Assembly (NCBI RefSeq): GCF_000426725.1
Contig: NZ_KE384560.1
Span: 310,001-374,000 of the forward strand
Source: Sporocytophaga myxococcoides DSM 11118
GTDB taxonomy: Bacteria; Bacteroidota; Bacteroidia; Cytophagales; Cytophagaceae
Reading direction: 5' to 3'
Length of the DNA stretch: 64,000 nucleotides
How positions within the stretch are numbered: the first letter of the stretch is position 1; every line of letters starts with the position of its first letter. Under the pieces are notes generated by a model. It saw nothing but the letters and a program-made list of their open reading frames with translations. It ran no database searches and was not told the origin of the DNA. The position numbers and the translations under genes were made by a program. This document shows positions 35,254 to 43,655 of the stretch, piece after piece.

Positions 35254-36732
35254 TCAAACCAATTGCTCAAGGATTCTCTTGAATGAAGTGGCTTTTCTTA
35301 TTTTCTTTCTTAACTCGCTGATAGGAACTCTCTCTTGCTCCATAGTATCACGATAACGAATAGTCACCATGTTATCATTCAGTGTATCATAATCTACTAC
35401 TATGCAGAAAGGTGTTCCTATTAAGTCCTGACGAGTGTATCTTTTTCCGATAGCATCTCTTTCTTCATAGATCACATTCATATCCATTCTAAGCTCTTTG
35501 AAGATTTCCTGGGCTTTCTCCGGTAGACCATCTTTTTTTACAAGAGGGAATATTGCTGCTTTCACAGGAGCTAATGCAGGATGCAGTTTCAGATAAACTC
35601 TTTCTTTCTGATTTTCGCCTTCGCCCACAGTTTCTTCTGTATATGCATTGCAAAGAACTGCCAGGAATGCTCTGTCGGCTCCGACTGAAGTTTCCACAAC
35701 ATATGGCACGTAGTTTTTATTCAGTTCATTGTCGAAGTATTGAAGCTTCTTCTTTGAAAATTTTTCATGACTCCCAAGGTCAAAGTCAGTTCTTGAATGG
35801 ATACCTTCAATTTCTTTAAATCCGAAAGGAAACTCATATTCGATATCTACAGCAGCATTAGCGTAGTGAGCAAGCTTCTCATGATTGTGGAACTTCAGCT
35901 TGCCTTCGGGTAAACCGATTGCTTTGTGCCATTTCAATCTAACTTGTTTCCACTCTTCATACCATTTCATCTCTTCGCCCGGACGAATGAAAAACTGCAT
36001 TTCCATTTGTTCGAATTCCCTCATACGGAAGGTAAACTGACGGGCAACTATTTCATTTCTGAAAGCTTTACCAATCTGAGCAATACCAAAAGGAATTTTC
36101 ATTCTTCCTGTTTTCTGAACGTTCAGGAAGTTTACAAATATACCCTGAGCGGTCTCAGGTCTTAGATAAATTGTACTTGAATCTTCTGCAACAGCACCAA
36201 CCTGAGTTGAAAACATAAGGTTGAACTGTCTTACTTCTGTCCAGTTAGATGTTCCTGAAACCGGACATTTTATTTTTTCAGCTATGATAAGCTCCTGCAC
36301 GCCTTTCAGATCATTCGCTTCAAGAAGACGAGCGAGTGATTTCACCAAAGCATCACCTTTGGCTTTATCTCCATTCTTTTCGTATTCCGCTGCTTTATCT
36401 TCAACAAGTACGTCGGCTCTATATCTCTTTTTGGAATCTTTGTTGTCGATCATCGGATCGCTGAAGCCATCCACGTGACCTGAAGCTTTCCAAGTGGTTG
36501 GGTGCATGAATATTGCAGCATCTATACCTACCACATTATCATTCATCTGAGTCATGGCTTTCCACCATGCAGCTTTGATGTTGTTTTTTAGTTCAACTCC
36601 GTTTTGTCCGTAATCATAAACAGCCTGAAGACCGTCATAGATTTCACTTGAAGGAAATACAAATCCGTATTCTTTCGCATGTGAAATGATATTTTTAAAG
36701 GTGTTTTCTATCGTCGCACTTACTTTTTCCAT
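35254..36732 (-). CDS. glyS: Glycyl-tRNA synthetase, homodimeric type
   Basis: 492 aa class II synthetase of the single-subunit (alpha2) GlyQS kind, not the alpha/beta type of E. coli. Motifs: FVFPSSEIYDGLQAVYDYGQ at the N-terminus, STIYLRPETAQGIFVNF with motif 2 in FRNEIVARQFTFRMREFEQM, HSRTDFDLGSHEKF, and VVETSVGADRAFLAVL of motif 3. The C-terminal anticodon-binding domain starts near APVKAAIFPL. Start is the ATG at 36732. It is followed by its own terminator. Upstream lies the 21-bp repeat array, so its promoter probably sits in 36733-36874. Confidence 0.96.
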   Translation of the reverse strand: MEKVSATIENTFKNIISHAKEYGFVFPSSEIYDGLQAVYDYGQNGVELKNNIKAAWWKAMTQMNDNVVGIDAAIFMHPTTWKASGHVDGFSDPMIDNKDSKKRYRADVLVEDKAAEYEKNGDKAKGDALVKSLARLLEANDLKGVQELIIAEKIKCPVSGTSNWTEVRQFNLMFSTQVGAVAEDSSTIYLRPETAQGIFVNFLNVQKTGRMKIPFGIAQIGKAFRNEIVARQFTFRMREFEQMEMQFFIRPGEEMKWYEEWKQVRLKWHKAIGLPEGKLKFHNHEKLAHYANAAVDIEYEFPFGFKEIEGIHSRTDFDLGSHEKFSKKKLQYFDNELNKNYVPYVVETSVGADRAFLAVLCNAYTEETVGEGENQKERVYLKLHPALAPVKAAIFPLVKKDGLPEKAQEIFKELRMDMNVIYEERDAIGKRYTRQDLIGTPFCIVVDYDTLNDNMVTIRYRDTMEQERVPISELRKKIRKATSFKRILEQLV

Positions 36733-36874
36733 AGTTGCAAAGATATGTAAATGATTTGTATAATAGGAAATCCGACTTTACAGATTTTTAAGTCGGACTT
36801 GATAAATAATCTCTAAATACTTTTTATCGGTAAGAAAAAGTCTCTTTGACAGTCAATGGAATGCTTCAAATTCC

Positions 36875-37145
36875 TCACAGAATATTCTTGGAATCCCACG
36901 GACTTTCGGTGGAGCTCCACGGGTTTTCTGTGGAGGCCCACGAAAGGTGCAGGGCTCCCCACAGAAGAGTCAGGAGTTTCCACGGATATTCGTATGGTCC
37001 CACGGACTTTCGGTGAGGCTCCACGGGTTTTCTGTGGGGACCCACGAAAGGTGCAGAGCTCCCCACAGAAGAGTCAGGAGTTCCCACGAATATCCTGATG
37101 AGCTCCACAGACTTGAGGTGGGCTTCCCCGAATTTCCTGTGGGAC
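36875..37145. repeat. Array of thirteen ~21-bp units in a five-unit higher-order repeat
   Basis: Units begin, with few exceptions, with CCAC and are 21 bp long (two are 20 bp). Unit starts: 36875, 36896, 36917, 36938, 36959, 36980, 37000, 37021, 37042, 37063, 37084, 37105, 37126. Neighbouring units differ, but the block of units 2-6 is repeated as units 7-11 about 104 bp later; the first four pairs differ at only 6 of 84 positions. Units 12-13 begin a third, degenerate block. GTGG often ends a unit next to the CCAC of the following one (for example GTGGAGCTCCAC at 36909-36920), so hairpins can form. It is GC-richer than its surroundings and lies between glyS (-) and hemH (+), that is, between two 5' ends. 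I see no credible gene: open frames exist only because 21 is a multiple of 3, and the 20-bp units shift them. Confidence 0.9.
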
Positions 37146-37323
37146 GGATTAGGAATACTCTTTGGAGTTCAATTTTCCTTATGGAGCTTTTGTGTGTCAT
37201 CAACCTGCTCCATTAAAAATCCTTTAAATCACTACAATCAAACACTTGACCGTAACTACTAATGAGTTAATTATCACTGGTATTTTTTTAATGCTTAATC
37301 CCAGTTAAATTTCCTGCTTTTAG

Positions 37324-37331
37324 TATTTTTG
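37324..37331 (+). promoter_or_regulatory. TAnnTTTG motif just before hemH
   Basis: TATTTTTG matches the Bacteroidota -7 consensus but ends only 4 nt before the hemH ATG. If real, the transcript would have almost no leader. No matching -33 element was seen. Confidence 0.25.
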
Positions 37332-37335
37332 CCGC

Positions 37336-38358
37336 ATGAATAAAGTAAAGAAAACAGCAGTTTTCCTAATTAATCTGGGAACTCCTGATAGTCCGTCAGT
37401 TCCAGATGTCAGAAAATATTTAAGGGAGTTTTTGATGGATAGAAGGGTAATTGATATTCCATTTCTTAACCGTTGGTTCCTGATTAATTTTATAATTGCT
37501 CCTTTCAGAGCGCCCAAATCTGCAAAAGTTTATAAAGAGTTATGGACAGCCGAAGGTTCACCTTTATTAACTTACGGTCTTGAGGTTCAAAAGCTTTTAC
37601 AAGCGAAGTTGGATGAAAATTTCCAGGTTTTTTTCGGTATGAGGTATCAAAACCCATCGATAGAAAAGGCTGTAAAAGAAATGGAAGGGAAGGGCTTTGA
37701 AAAGATTGTGATTTTGCCTCTTTTCCCTCAATATGCTAGCGCATCTACAGGTTCAGCCGTGGAAAAAGCAATGGAATACATCAATAAATGGGAAGTAATT
37801 CCGGAAATTAAAATCGTAGCAAATTTTCCTAATCATCCATTGTTCATTAAGGGCTTTGCTGAAATCGGAAGAAAATATCTGGAAAAGGATAAGTTTGACC
37901 ATGTCATTTTTACTTACCATGGACTTCCTGAAAGACAAATTAAAAAATCAGCAGTGCAGAGTTATTGTCAGCTGAACGATAAATGCTGCTCAAAATACCA
38001 TTCCAAAAATTATTACTGTTACAGGGCGCAATGCTATGAAACAACACGTCATCTGGTGAAGGAACTTGGTCTTGAAGAAGGGACTTACTCAGTTGCATTT
38101 CAATCAAGACTAGGGAAGACTCCATGGATCAAGCCATATACAGATGATCTTATAAAAGAGCTGGGAGCGAAAGGAGTAAAAAGGGTATTGGCATTTTCTC
38201 CTTCATTTGTCGCAGACTGTTTGGAAACTACTATTGAAGGTGGAGTCGAATACAGAGATATGTTTAAAGAACATGGTGGAGAACACTGGCAGTTGGTTGA
38301 AAGTCTCAACAATCATCCACTATGGATTGAATGTATGGAAGACCTGGTTCTGAATTAA
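37336..38358 (+). CDS. hemH: Ferrochelatase
   Basis: 340 aa. Inserts Fe2+ into protoporphyrin IX, the last step of protoheme synthesis (coproporphyrin-dependent variants exist). Motifs: VFLINLGTPDSPSVPDVRKY, LPLFPQYASASTGSA, the catalytic-His block FTYHGLPERQIKK, FQSRLGKTPWIKPYTDD and ADCLETTIEGGVEYRD. A Cys-rich segment CCSKYHSKNYYCYRAQCYET in the middle could help bind a metal. Single gene with its own terminator. Heme made here would serve peroxidases such as the DyP at 11.4 kb. Confidence 0.96.
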   Translation: MNKVKKTAVFLINLGTPDSPSVPDVRKYLREFLMDRRVIDIPFLNRWFLINFIIAPFRAPKSAKVYKELWTAEGSPLLTYGLEVQKLLQAKLDENFQVFFGMRYQNPSIEKAVKEMEGKGFEKIVILPLFPQYASASTGSAVEKAMEYINKWEVIPEIKIVANFPNHPLFIKGFAEIGRKYLEKDKFDHVIFTYHGLPERQIKKSAVQSYCQLNDKCCSKYHSKNYYCYRAQCYETTRHLVKELGLEEGTYSVAFQSRLGKTPWIKPYTDDLIKELGAKGVKRVLAFSPSFVADCLETTIEGGVEYRDMFKEHGGEHWQLVESLNNHPLWIECMEDLVLN

Positions 38359-38373
38359 CCACATTGGTTCTGG

Positions 38374-38421
38374 AGGATTGGATAGATAGTATGTTTTATT
38401 TTTATCCAATCCTTCTTTTTT
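38374..38421 (+). terminator. Terminator after hemH
   Basis: AGGATTGGATA / TATCCAATCCT, perfect 11-bp arms with an 18-nt loop, followed by TCTTTTTT. Confidence 0.85.
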
Positions 38422-38440
38422 CTTGCAAGTCTAAAAAAAA

Positions 38441-38476
38441 ACTCATCCTAAGTCCTTCTCCGGAAGGAGAAGGACT
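38441..38476. repeat. Dispersed palindromic element, copy 2
   Basis: AGTCCTTCTCC / GGAGAAGGACT around GGAA is a perfect 11-bp hairpin (38451-38476), preceded by ACTCATCCTA. The flank and arm sequence resemble the element at 35123-35168. It lies between the hemH terminator and the 3' end of rsmI. Confidence 0.5.
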
Positions 38477-38546
38477 TTAATTCACAAAAAAATATAAGTA
38501 TTTACTACTTTAATGTTTGTTGGTGAAATCTAACTTCATGATTTGT

Positions 38547-39236
38547 TTATTCGTCTTCCCTTCCAGCAACAATCATCACAATTTCACCTTTCACTGTCTT
38601 TTGAGAAAAATGCTCTTTTATTTCTTGCAAAGTACCATTGACTGTCTCTTCATATAATTTTGTAAGCTCTCTGGATACAGAAGCTTTTCTTTCCGATCCA
38701 AACACCTCTTCAAACTGCTCCAGAGTTTTTAATAAACGGTGTGGAGATTCATAAAAAATCATTGTACGTTCTTCAGGAATCAGGCTTTGCAGACGGGTAT
38801 GTCTTCCTTTTTTATGAGGGAGGAAACCTTCAAAGGTAAATCTGTCTGATGGCAGTCCTGATTTGACAAGTGCAGGAACAAAAGCGGTAGGGCCGGGAAG
38901 ACATTCCACCTCTATACCATATTTAAGCGATTCTCTTACCAATAAAAAACCAGGATCGGATATGGAAGGTGTTCCTGCATCAGAAATGAGCGCAACAATC
39001 TGACCTTCCTTTATTTTATTCACAATACCTTCAACAGCTTTATGCTCATTAAAAATATGATAGCTCTGGAGTCGATTGTTAATTTCGTAATGTTTCAATA
39101 GGTGGCCGCTTGTTCTGGTATCTTCTGCAAGGATAATATCAGCCTCTTTAAGAATTCTTAAGGCTCTTAGAGTAATATCCTCAAGATTGCCTATAGGGGT
39201 GGGTACTAAAATTAATTTTCCCTTTTTTTCTTCCAT
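38547..39236 (-). CDS. rsmI: 16S rRNA (cytidine-2'-O)-methyltransferase
   Basis: 229 aa tetrapyrrole-methylase-fold enzyme that methylates the ribose of C1402 in 16S rRNA. Motifs: LILVPTPIGNLEDITLRAL, ADIILAEDTRTSGHLLKHY, VALISDAGTPSISDPGF, ECLPGPTAFVPALVKSG, and FYESPHRLLKTLE. Length is slightly short because the C-terminal helical extension of E. coli RsmI (286 aa) is missing, as is common in Bacteroidota. The ATG abuts the TAG of the upstream pterin dehydratase gene, so the two are co-translated. Confidence 0.95.
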   Translation of the reverse strand: MEEKKGKLILVPTPIGNLEDITLRALRILKEADIILAEDTRTSGHLLKHYEINNRLQSYHIFNEHKAVEGIVNKIKEGQIVALISDAGTPSISDPGFLLVRESLKYGIEVECLPGPTAFVPALVKSGLPSDRFTFEGFLPHKKGRHTRLQSLIPEERTMIFYESPHRLLKTLEQFEEVFGSERKASVSRELTKLYEETVNGTLQEIKEHFSQKTVKGEIVMIVAGREDE

Positions 39237-39470
39237 CTAATTAATTAGCCGATCAATTGCCTCGGCAAGTTTTCTGTCTTTTTCTGTTATCTTATTTCCT
39301 GCGCTGTGCGTTGTCAGCTGAATATGAACTTTATTCCAGGAATTGGACCAATCCGGATGATGATCCATTTTTTCCGCCACAAGAGCCACTCGTGTCATAA
39401 AGGCAAAAGCTTCAGAGAAGTTTTTAAATGTAAAGGTCTGTTCCAGTTTGTTATCTTTTTCCTGCCACAT
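39237..39470 (-). CDS. Pterin-4a-carbinolamine dehydratase
   Basis: 77 aa. Matches the PCD/DCoH family, which dehydrates 4a-hydroxytetrahydrobiopterin. The core [20 protein letters not shown] and [19 protein letters not shown] carries the catalytic HHPDW...TTH...T..D pattern, and [18 protein letters not shown] is the N-terminal helix. It is slightly shorter than most members because the N-terminal beta strand is minimal. Its stop codon abuts the rsmI start. In bacteria without phenylalanine hydroxylase the role of PCD may be in molybdopterin or folate metabolism; no hydroxylase gene is in this window. Confidence 0.9.
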   Translation of the reverse strand: MWQEKDNKLEQTFTFKNFSEAFAFMTRVALVAEKMDHHPDWSNSWNKVHIQLTTHSAGNKITEKDRKLAEAIDRLIN

Positions 39471-39719
39471 AAAATATTTATTTTTTTAAGTGAAACTTTA
39501 ATATCGGGTCAAACCAATTTACAGGTGTGAAGTTAGAAATATTGATTTGAAAAGCAGAGGCGTTGTCAAAATTTAAGGTATTTCAATTGGAGAAAATTAT
39601 GGGAAGGATGTAATTTCATCCCTCTATGAAAAAAAAATCCAAAGAATCTTAATGTAAAGGAAATAATCTTTCCAGGATTAATGTTTAATATTCTGAATCA
39701 TTAAAAGGACTTAAATATT

Positions 39720-40415
39720 TTGCCAAACTTTCACGAAATACTGTCAGACGGAGGTCCGGTTTATGCAGAAACCAATCTGAGCAACATTATTGCTGAACCT
39801 TGGAATGCCCTTTCTTCATTGGCGTTTCTGATTCCGGTTGTTATATGGCTTATAAGAATTCAGGGGAATTACAAAAAGCATGCATTTCTTACTTTTTGTC
39901 TCCCACTCCTATTTTTAGGAGGTCTTGGAAGCACTCTGTTTCATGCCTTCAGAGCTTCTTCACTTTTGCTTCAGCTTGATGTACTTCCAATTGTATTACT
40001 GACATTTTCTGTAAGTGTATATTTCTGGTACAGAATTTTAAAAACCTGGTGGAAGATCACTCTTGCCATGGCTCCCTTTATTCTCGTAAGGCTTTTCATT
40101 TATAAGCTTGTAACACTTTCCGGCCATGACCTTATCAATCTGAATTATTTTGTTACCGGAGTAATGATATTTTTGCCTTGTATCATTCTGTTAATTAAAA
40201 CTAAATTTGTGGGCATTACAGATTTAATTTTGTCCTGTCTGCTGATGATTCTGGCTCTTTATTTTAGGGGAGTGGATTCCGGAAACTTTACCCTTTTGCC
40301 GATGGGAACTCACTGGCTTTGGCATGTAGCGTCTGCTGCAGGTAGTGGATTTTTAGGGAAATACCTTTATGATCTGAACTCAAAACATTTACAGTCAATA
40401 GAAAATAAAATTTGA
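39720..40415 (+). CDS. Ceramidase-like (CREST superfamily) membrane hydrolase
   Basis: 231 aa with about seven hydrophobic segments. It shows the CREST signature: Ser and His in GLGSTLFHAFRAS, an Asp in LLQLDVLPIVLL, and a C-terminal HWLWH within LLPMGTHWLWHVASA, with an early EPWNALSSLAFLIP. In alkaline ceramidases these residues bind zinc and cut amides of sphingolipids. Bacteroidota make sphingolipids and sulfonolipids, so a lipid amide substrate is plausible but unproven. No ATG is available: the frame has a stop at 39702-39704 and the first usable start is TTG at 39720, about 8 nt after AAAAGGAC. Confidence 0.7.
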   Translation: MPNFHEILSDGGPVYAETNLSNIIAEPWNALSSLAFLIPVVIWLIRIQGNYKKHAFLTFCLPLLFLGGLGSTLFHAFRASSLLLQLDVLPIVLLTFSVSVYFWYRILKTWWKITLAMAPFILVRLFIYKLVTLSGHDLINLNYFVTGVMIFLPCIILLIKTKFVGITDLILSCLLMILALYFRGVDSGNFTLLPMGTHWLWHVASAAGSGFLGKYLYDLNSKHLQSIENKI

Positions 40416-40570
40416 CAATAAGATTAATTTTGATTGGGAAAACTTATTTTTGTAAATGTCTGTATTGAGGTGAATCTCAGTTCCTTTTAATCGCAGAGGT
40501 CAACTTTTTGCATTTTTTCTTCTTTGTGCATCATGAATTTTCGTAAACCATTTTTATAAACAAATCTATT

Positions 40571-41518
40571 ATGAGAAAACTTTACTTTCTTTTTTTTATC
40601 TGTTTCCTGTTTCCCTTTTTGACCTTCTCTATTTCTCCGGAAGAAGAAGAAGAGGCAATGGAAGACACTCTTTCGACAATGTTGTATCTTGACAGTCTTG
40701 AAAATAGCTTTAAATATCAGACTGGGCTGGTGAAAATTAAGGATTATGCTACGATAAAAGTCCCCGCAGGTTTTAAATTTCTCGATGCAGAACAGAGTAT
40801 TTATGTATTACATTCTTTATGGGGTAACCCAGAGGATCCAACCATATTGGGATTACTTTTTCCTGAAGATATGGGCCCAATGCATCCGGATAGCTGGGCA
40901 ATTTCTGTAGAATATTCTGAAGAGGGACACATAGACGATGATGATGCAGAAGATATTGACTACGATGAGTTGTTGGCAGAAATGAAAAAGGATGCGGAAT
41001 CTGCAAATCCTGGCCGAATTCAAGATGGTTACGAACCTATTCATTTGATAGGCTGGGCTGCGAAACCTTACTACGATGCAGAAAATAAAAAACTTCATTG
41101 GGCAAAAGAAATCCAGTTTGGAGACAGTGCCACGGGAGTTAATACCTTGAATTACAACATAAGGATTTTAGGGAGAAAAGGGTATCTGGTGCTTAATGCG
41201 ATTGGAGGCATGTCTCAGCTTGGAGCTATTAACAAAGATATTGATAAGGTACTTTCAAGTGTTGAGTTTACTGAAGGATATAAATATTCTGATTTTAATC
41301 CGGAAATGGATAAAGTAGCAGCTTATGGAATTGGGGGGCTGGTTGCAGGAAAAGTCCTTGCTAAAGTCGGATTCTTCGGAATCCTGGCAAAGTTTGGTAA
41401 AGTAATTATTCTTGGTATCGGCGCTGCATTTACTTTTATCTGGAAATTCTTTTCAGGAAGAAAGAAAAGTAAAGCAGACGAACAACCAGAAAATAACGGG
41501 CAACCCAATATATCTTAA
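40571..41518 (+). CDS. DUF2167 membrane protein
   Basis: 315 aa. A signal peptide or anchor (KLYFLFFICFLFPFLTFS) is followed by an acidic stretch and then the DUF2167 region: KIKDYATIKVPAGFKFLDAE, LGLLFPEDMGPMHPDSWAIS, and HLIGWAAKPYYDAENKKLHW. Near the end are Gly/Ala-rich hydrophobic helices (about 252-296) and a Lys-rich tail. The family is of unknown function; members are inner-membrane proteins with a periplasmic domain. It stands alone, with a bidirectional terminator after it. Confidence 0.85.
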   Translation: MRKLYFLFFICFLFPFLTFSISPEEEEEAMEDTLSTMLYLDSLENSFKYQTGLVKIKDYATIKVPAGFKFLDAEQSIYVLHSLWGNPEDPTILGLLFPEDMGPMHPDSWAISVEYSEEGHIDDDDAEDIDYDELLAEMKKDAESANPGRIQDGYEPIHLIGWAAKPYYDAENKKLHWAKEIQFGDSATGVNTLNYNIRILGRKGYLVLNAIGGMSQLGAINKDIDKVLSSVEFTEGYKYSDFNPEMDKVAAYGIGGLVAGKVLAKVGFFGILAKFGKVIILGIGAAFTFIWKFFSGRKKSKADEQPENNGQPNIS

Positions 41519-41530
41519 AAAAAATATTGT

Positions 41531-41560
41531 GGAGTTGTAGGTTTCAGAACCTACAGCTCC
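41531..41560. terminator. Bidirectional terminator between convergent genes
   Basis: GGAGTTGTAGGTT / AACCTACAGCTCC with a TCAG loop: 13-bp arms with one G-U pair, between the DUF2167 gene (+) and the T9SS protein gene (-). Confidence 0.7.
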
Positions 41561-41614
41561 ATTAATTATAGCATTCTGTTTTCAGAAAGGGTGCTTATCT
41601 GATTGCCGAGCAGG

Positions 41615-42385
41615 TCAATTTTTTATTACTTTAATTGTCCCGATAGCACTGTCTTTTCTCAGGGTCAGGATATATAGTCCTTCCGGTAAATTCGATATAT
41701 CGGCAGCCTGAGTTTCGGTAGCTGACAGGACAACCCTTCCAGATGTATTATAGATACAAAGCTCATCTACTTTATCCTTTAGTATCAATGATGAGGTTAC
41801 GATATTGCTTCCTAAAATTTTAGTGATCCTTAAGTCAGCTATTCCATTCACCTCGTAAATAAGTTCAATCTCGTCAAAAGAAAAATCGCTGTTGTCCTGT
41901 CCGGAAAATTCTATCAAAATGGATTTGACTTGACCTGTATTTTCATATGATATAGGAATCTCTATGTTAGTGAATGATTCTGCATCAGCTAAAGTTGATA
42001 CACCACTTCCAATGATATCACTATCGTTTATTGGTTCATATGCTCCCATTGAAATTATTTTTACATAGACCCTTCCTCCATTACCCTTATACCAAAAAGA
42101 TAATTTAGATGGTTTTGCATCAAAGGCAGCGTTATACTTCAGTACGCCTCTTCCCAGAATATGCGCACCAAATCCGGTTTTCCCGTCATCATCTCTAAGA
42201 AGGAGGCCGGAACAGACTTCATCAGGATCGAAACAACTTAATGATGCCATCCAATTTCCCCCAGGTTTTTTTCTGCCAGTATTATCGTCAAATACCCAAT
42301 TTTCGAAATTTGAATTTTCAATTTGTTGGGCAGAAAGATTTAATGAAGCCAATAGCAATGCAATAAGTAGTAATTGCTTTCTCAT
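41615..42385 (-). CDS. Secreted T9SS type A protein, paralog 1
   Basis: 256 aa. Signal peptide RKQLLLIALLLASLNLSAQ, then a jelly-roll-like beta domain opening with IENSNFENWVFDD and containing KLSFWYKGNGGRVYVKI and an acidic NSDFSFDEIELIYE, typical of carbohydrate-binding-like or PCMD-like folds. The C-terminal ~70 residues are a type A sorting domain (LCIYNTSGRVVLSATE ... LPEGLYILTLRKD ... GTIKVIKN). It is the most divergent of three tandem paralogs reaching to 44468. No catalytic motif is visible; the ligand is unknown. The next upstream paralog has its own terminator, so each gene appears to be a separate transcription unit. Confidence 0.85.
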   Translation of the reverse strand: MRKQLLLIALLLASLNLSAQQIENSNFENWVFDDNTGRKKPGGNWMASLSCFDPDEVCSGLLLRDDDGKTGFGAHILGRGVLKYNAAFDAKPSKLSFWYKGNGGRVYVKIISMGAYEPINDSDIIGSGVSTLADAESFTNIEIPISYENTGQVKSILIEFSGQDNSDFSFDEIELIYEVNGIADLRITKILGSNIVTSSLILKDKVDELCIYNTSGRVVLSATETQAADISNLPEGLYILTLRKDSAIGTIKVIKN

Positions 42386-42520
42386 AGAGTATCCTTATCA
42401 GATGTAAATGCAGATAGTAGTAACAGAAGTCAATAATAACTGTAATAAAGGGAGAATTCCAGTTAAATAAAGGTAATTTTCTTTTAAAAAAGATTTGACC
42501 AACTTAAAAATATAAAGCTA

Positions 42521-42552
42521 AAAAGGCTGCCTGATTAGGGGCAGCCTTTTTT
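42521..42552 (-). terminator. Terminator after paralog 2
   Basis: AAAAGGCTGCC / GGCAGCCTTTT with a short loop (TGATTAGG), followed on the minus strand by a T-rich tail, 28-60 bp past the stop at 42580. Confidence 0.85.
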
Positions 42553-42579
42553 ATTGAATGAATGTTTGTATAAAGTAAT

Positions 42580-43401
42580 TTATTTCTTAATTACTTTTAT
42601 TGTTCCCATAGAATTACCTTTTTTCAAAGTTACCATGTAAAGACCTTCTGGAAGACTTGAAAAATCAGCAGCCTGAGTATTTGTAACATTTAATACCTGT
42701 ACACCTGAAGTATTGTAAACGTTAAGTTCTTCAACAGATTCTTTAAGGTTTAGGGAAGATGTAATGACGTTGCTTCCGATAATCTGAGTCATTTGTTTGT
42801 CAGAAAGGCCGGCAAGTCCATATGAAAGTTGTACATCATCAATGATAAAGTAATCATCCGCAGTAAGTTCTTCTTCCTCACCGAAAGTAAATGCCAGGTA
42901 AAAATGATCATGTGTTTTGCCTTGAACATAGGAAATTGGGAATTCGGCCTTCTTAAAATCTCCGGAAGTGTTAGCTTCAATTCCACCGGCACCTACCTCA
43001 TCTGCATTTTCATCTTCGAAGAAATCTCCTGATGATAAGAAAGCATTAGCTGATACATTTTTTGTTGATTTATACCAGAAGGTAACTTTTTCAGGTTTAT
43101 CAGAAAATACGTCACCATAAAGCAATGGTAATGTATTAAATTCTTCTGTTTGGGAGTCCTTTCTTGTAATTACTTTTACCGCAAAACCTGAATGCCCTTG
43201 TGATTTCTCAAAAAACAGGACGCACGAATTAAATTCTTGAAATGTTGCACAGATGGAAGGTGCAATCCAATCCTTAGGTTCAACAATGTCAAACTCCGCG
43301 TTGGTTTCCCAGATTTCGAAATCTGAATTTGGTAATTGAGATTGAGCAGAAAGACTAAATGCAGTAAATAGTGAAGCAATAAACAGTAATTGTTTTTTCA
43401 T
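42580..43401 (-). CDS. Secreted T9SS type A protein, paralog 2
   Basis: 273 aa. Signal peptide MKKQLLFIASLFTAFSLSAQ is identical to that of paralog 3. The beta domain begins LPNSDFEIWETNAEF, includes KVTFWYKSTKNVSANAFLSS and ends with YFIIDDVQLSYGLAGLSDKQ. The type A sorting domain reads LNVYNTSGVQVLNVTNTQA ... LPEGLYMVTLKKGNSMG, ending in KVIKK. Much of the 3' end is identical at nucleotide level to that of paralog 3 (a 47-bp identical stretch around 42604-42650). Role unknown, probably an extracellular binding protein. Confidence 0.87.
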   Translation of the reverse strand: MKKQLLFIASLFTAFSLSAQSQLPNSDFEIWETNAEFDIVEPKDWIAPSICATFQEFNSCVLFFEKSQGHSGFAVKVITRKDSQTEEFNTLPLLYGDVFSDKPEKVTFWYKSTKNVSANAFLSSGDFFEDENADEVGAGGIEANTSGDFKKAEFPISYVQGKTHDHFYLAFTFGEEEELTADDYFIIDDVQLSYGLAGLSDKQMTQIIGSNVITSSLNLKESVEELNVYNTSGVQVLNVTNTQAADFSSLPEGLYMVTLKKGNSMGTIKVIKK

Positions 43402-43596
43402 AAGGTCATTGGTTTTATTTTAGAATTAAAAATTTTATCAAAAGACTCCTTAAGTTAAAAAGGAGAATTAAAATTGGTGGATAATGTAAAAGTAACTTAA
43501 GGATAGGATTTGTTATAATTTTGTTAAATCTGATCCCTCCTTTTAAGGAATATTATTGAAAAAGTTCAATAAAATATATCTTACCTATATTTATAA

Positions 43597-43626
43597 AAAA
43601 GCTACCTCTACGCAGAGGTAGCTTTT
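43597..43626 (-). terminator. Terminator after paralog 3
   Basis: AAAAGCTACCTCT / AGAGGTAGCTTTT around ACGC, perfect arms, 30-60 bp past the stop at 43656. Confidence 0.85.
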
Positions 43627-43655
43627 AAATGAGTTAGAGGAAATGTTAGAGTAAT

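Noticed and set aside
36875-37145. CRISPR array
   Set aside because: Units are contiguous without constant-length unique spacers, and the repeats are not identical; no cas genes in the window.
36856-37216. Four overlapping open frames through the 21-bp array (for example with heptad-like VGPHRKP repeats)
   Set aside because: A 21-bp period leaves all frames open by chance, and the two 20-bp units break any one frame's register. No start/ribosome site or homology was seen.
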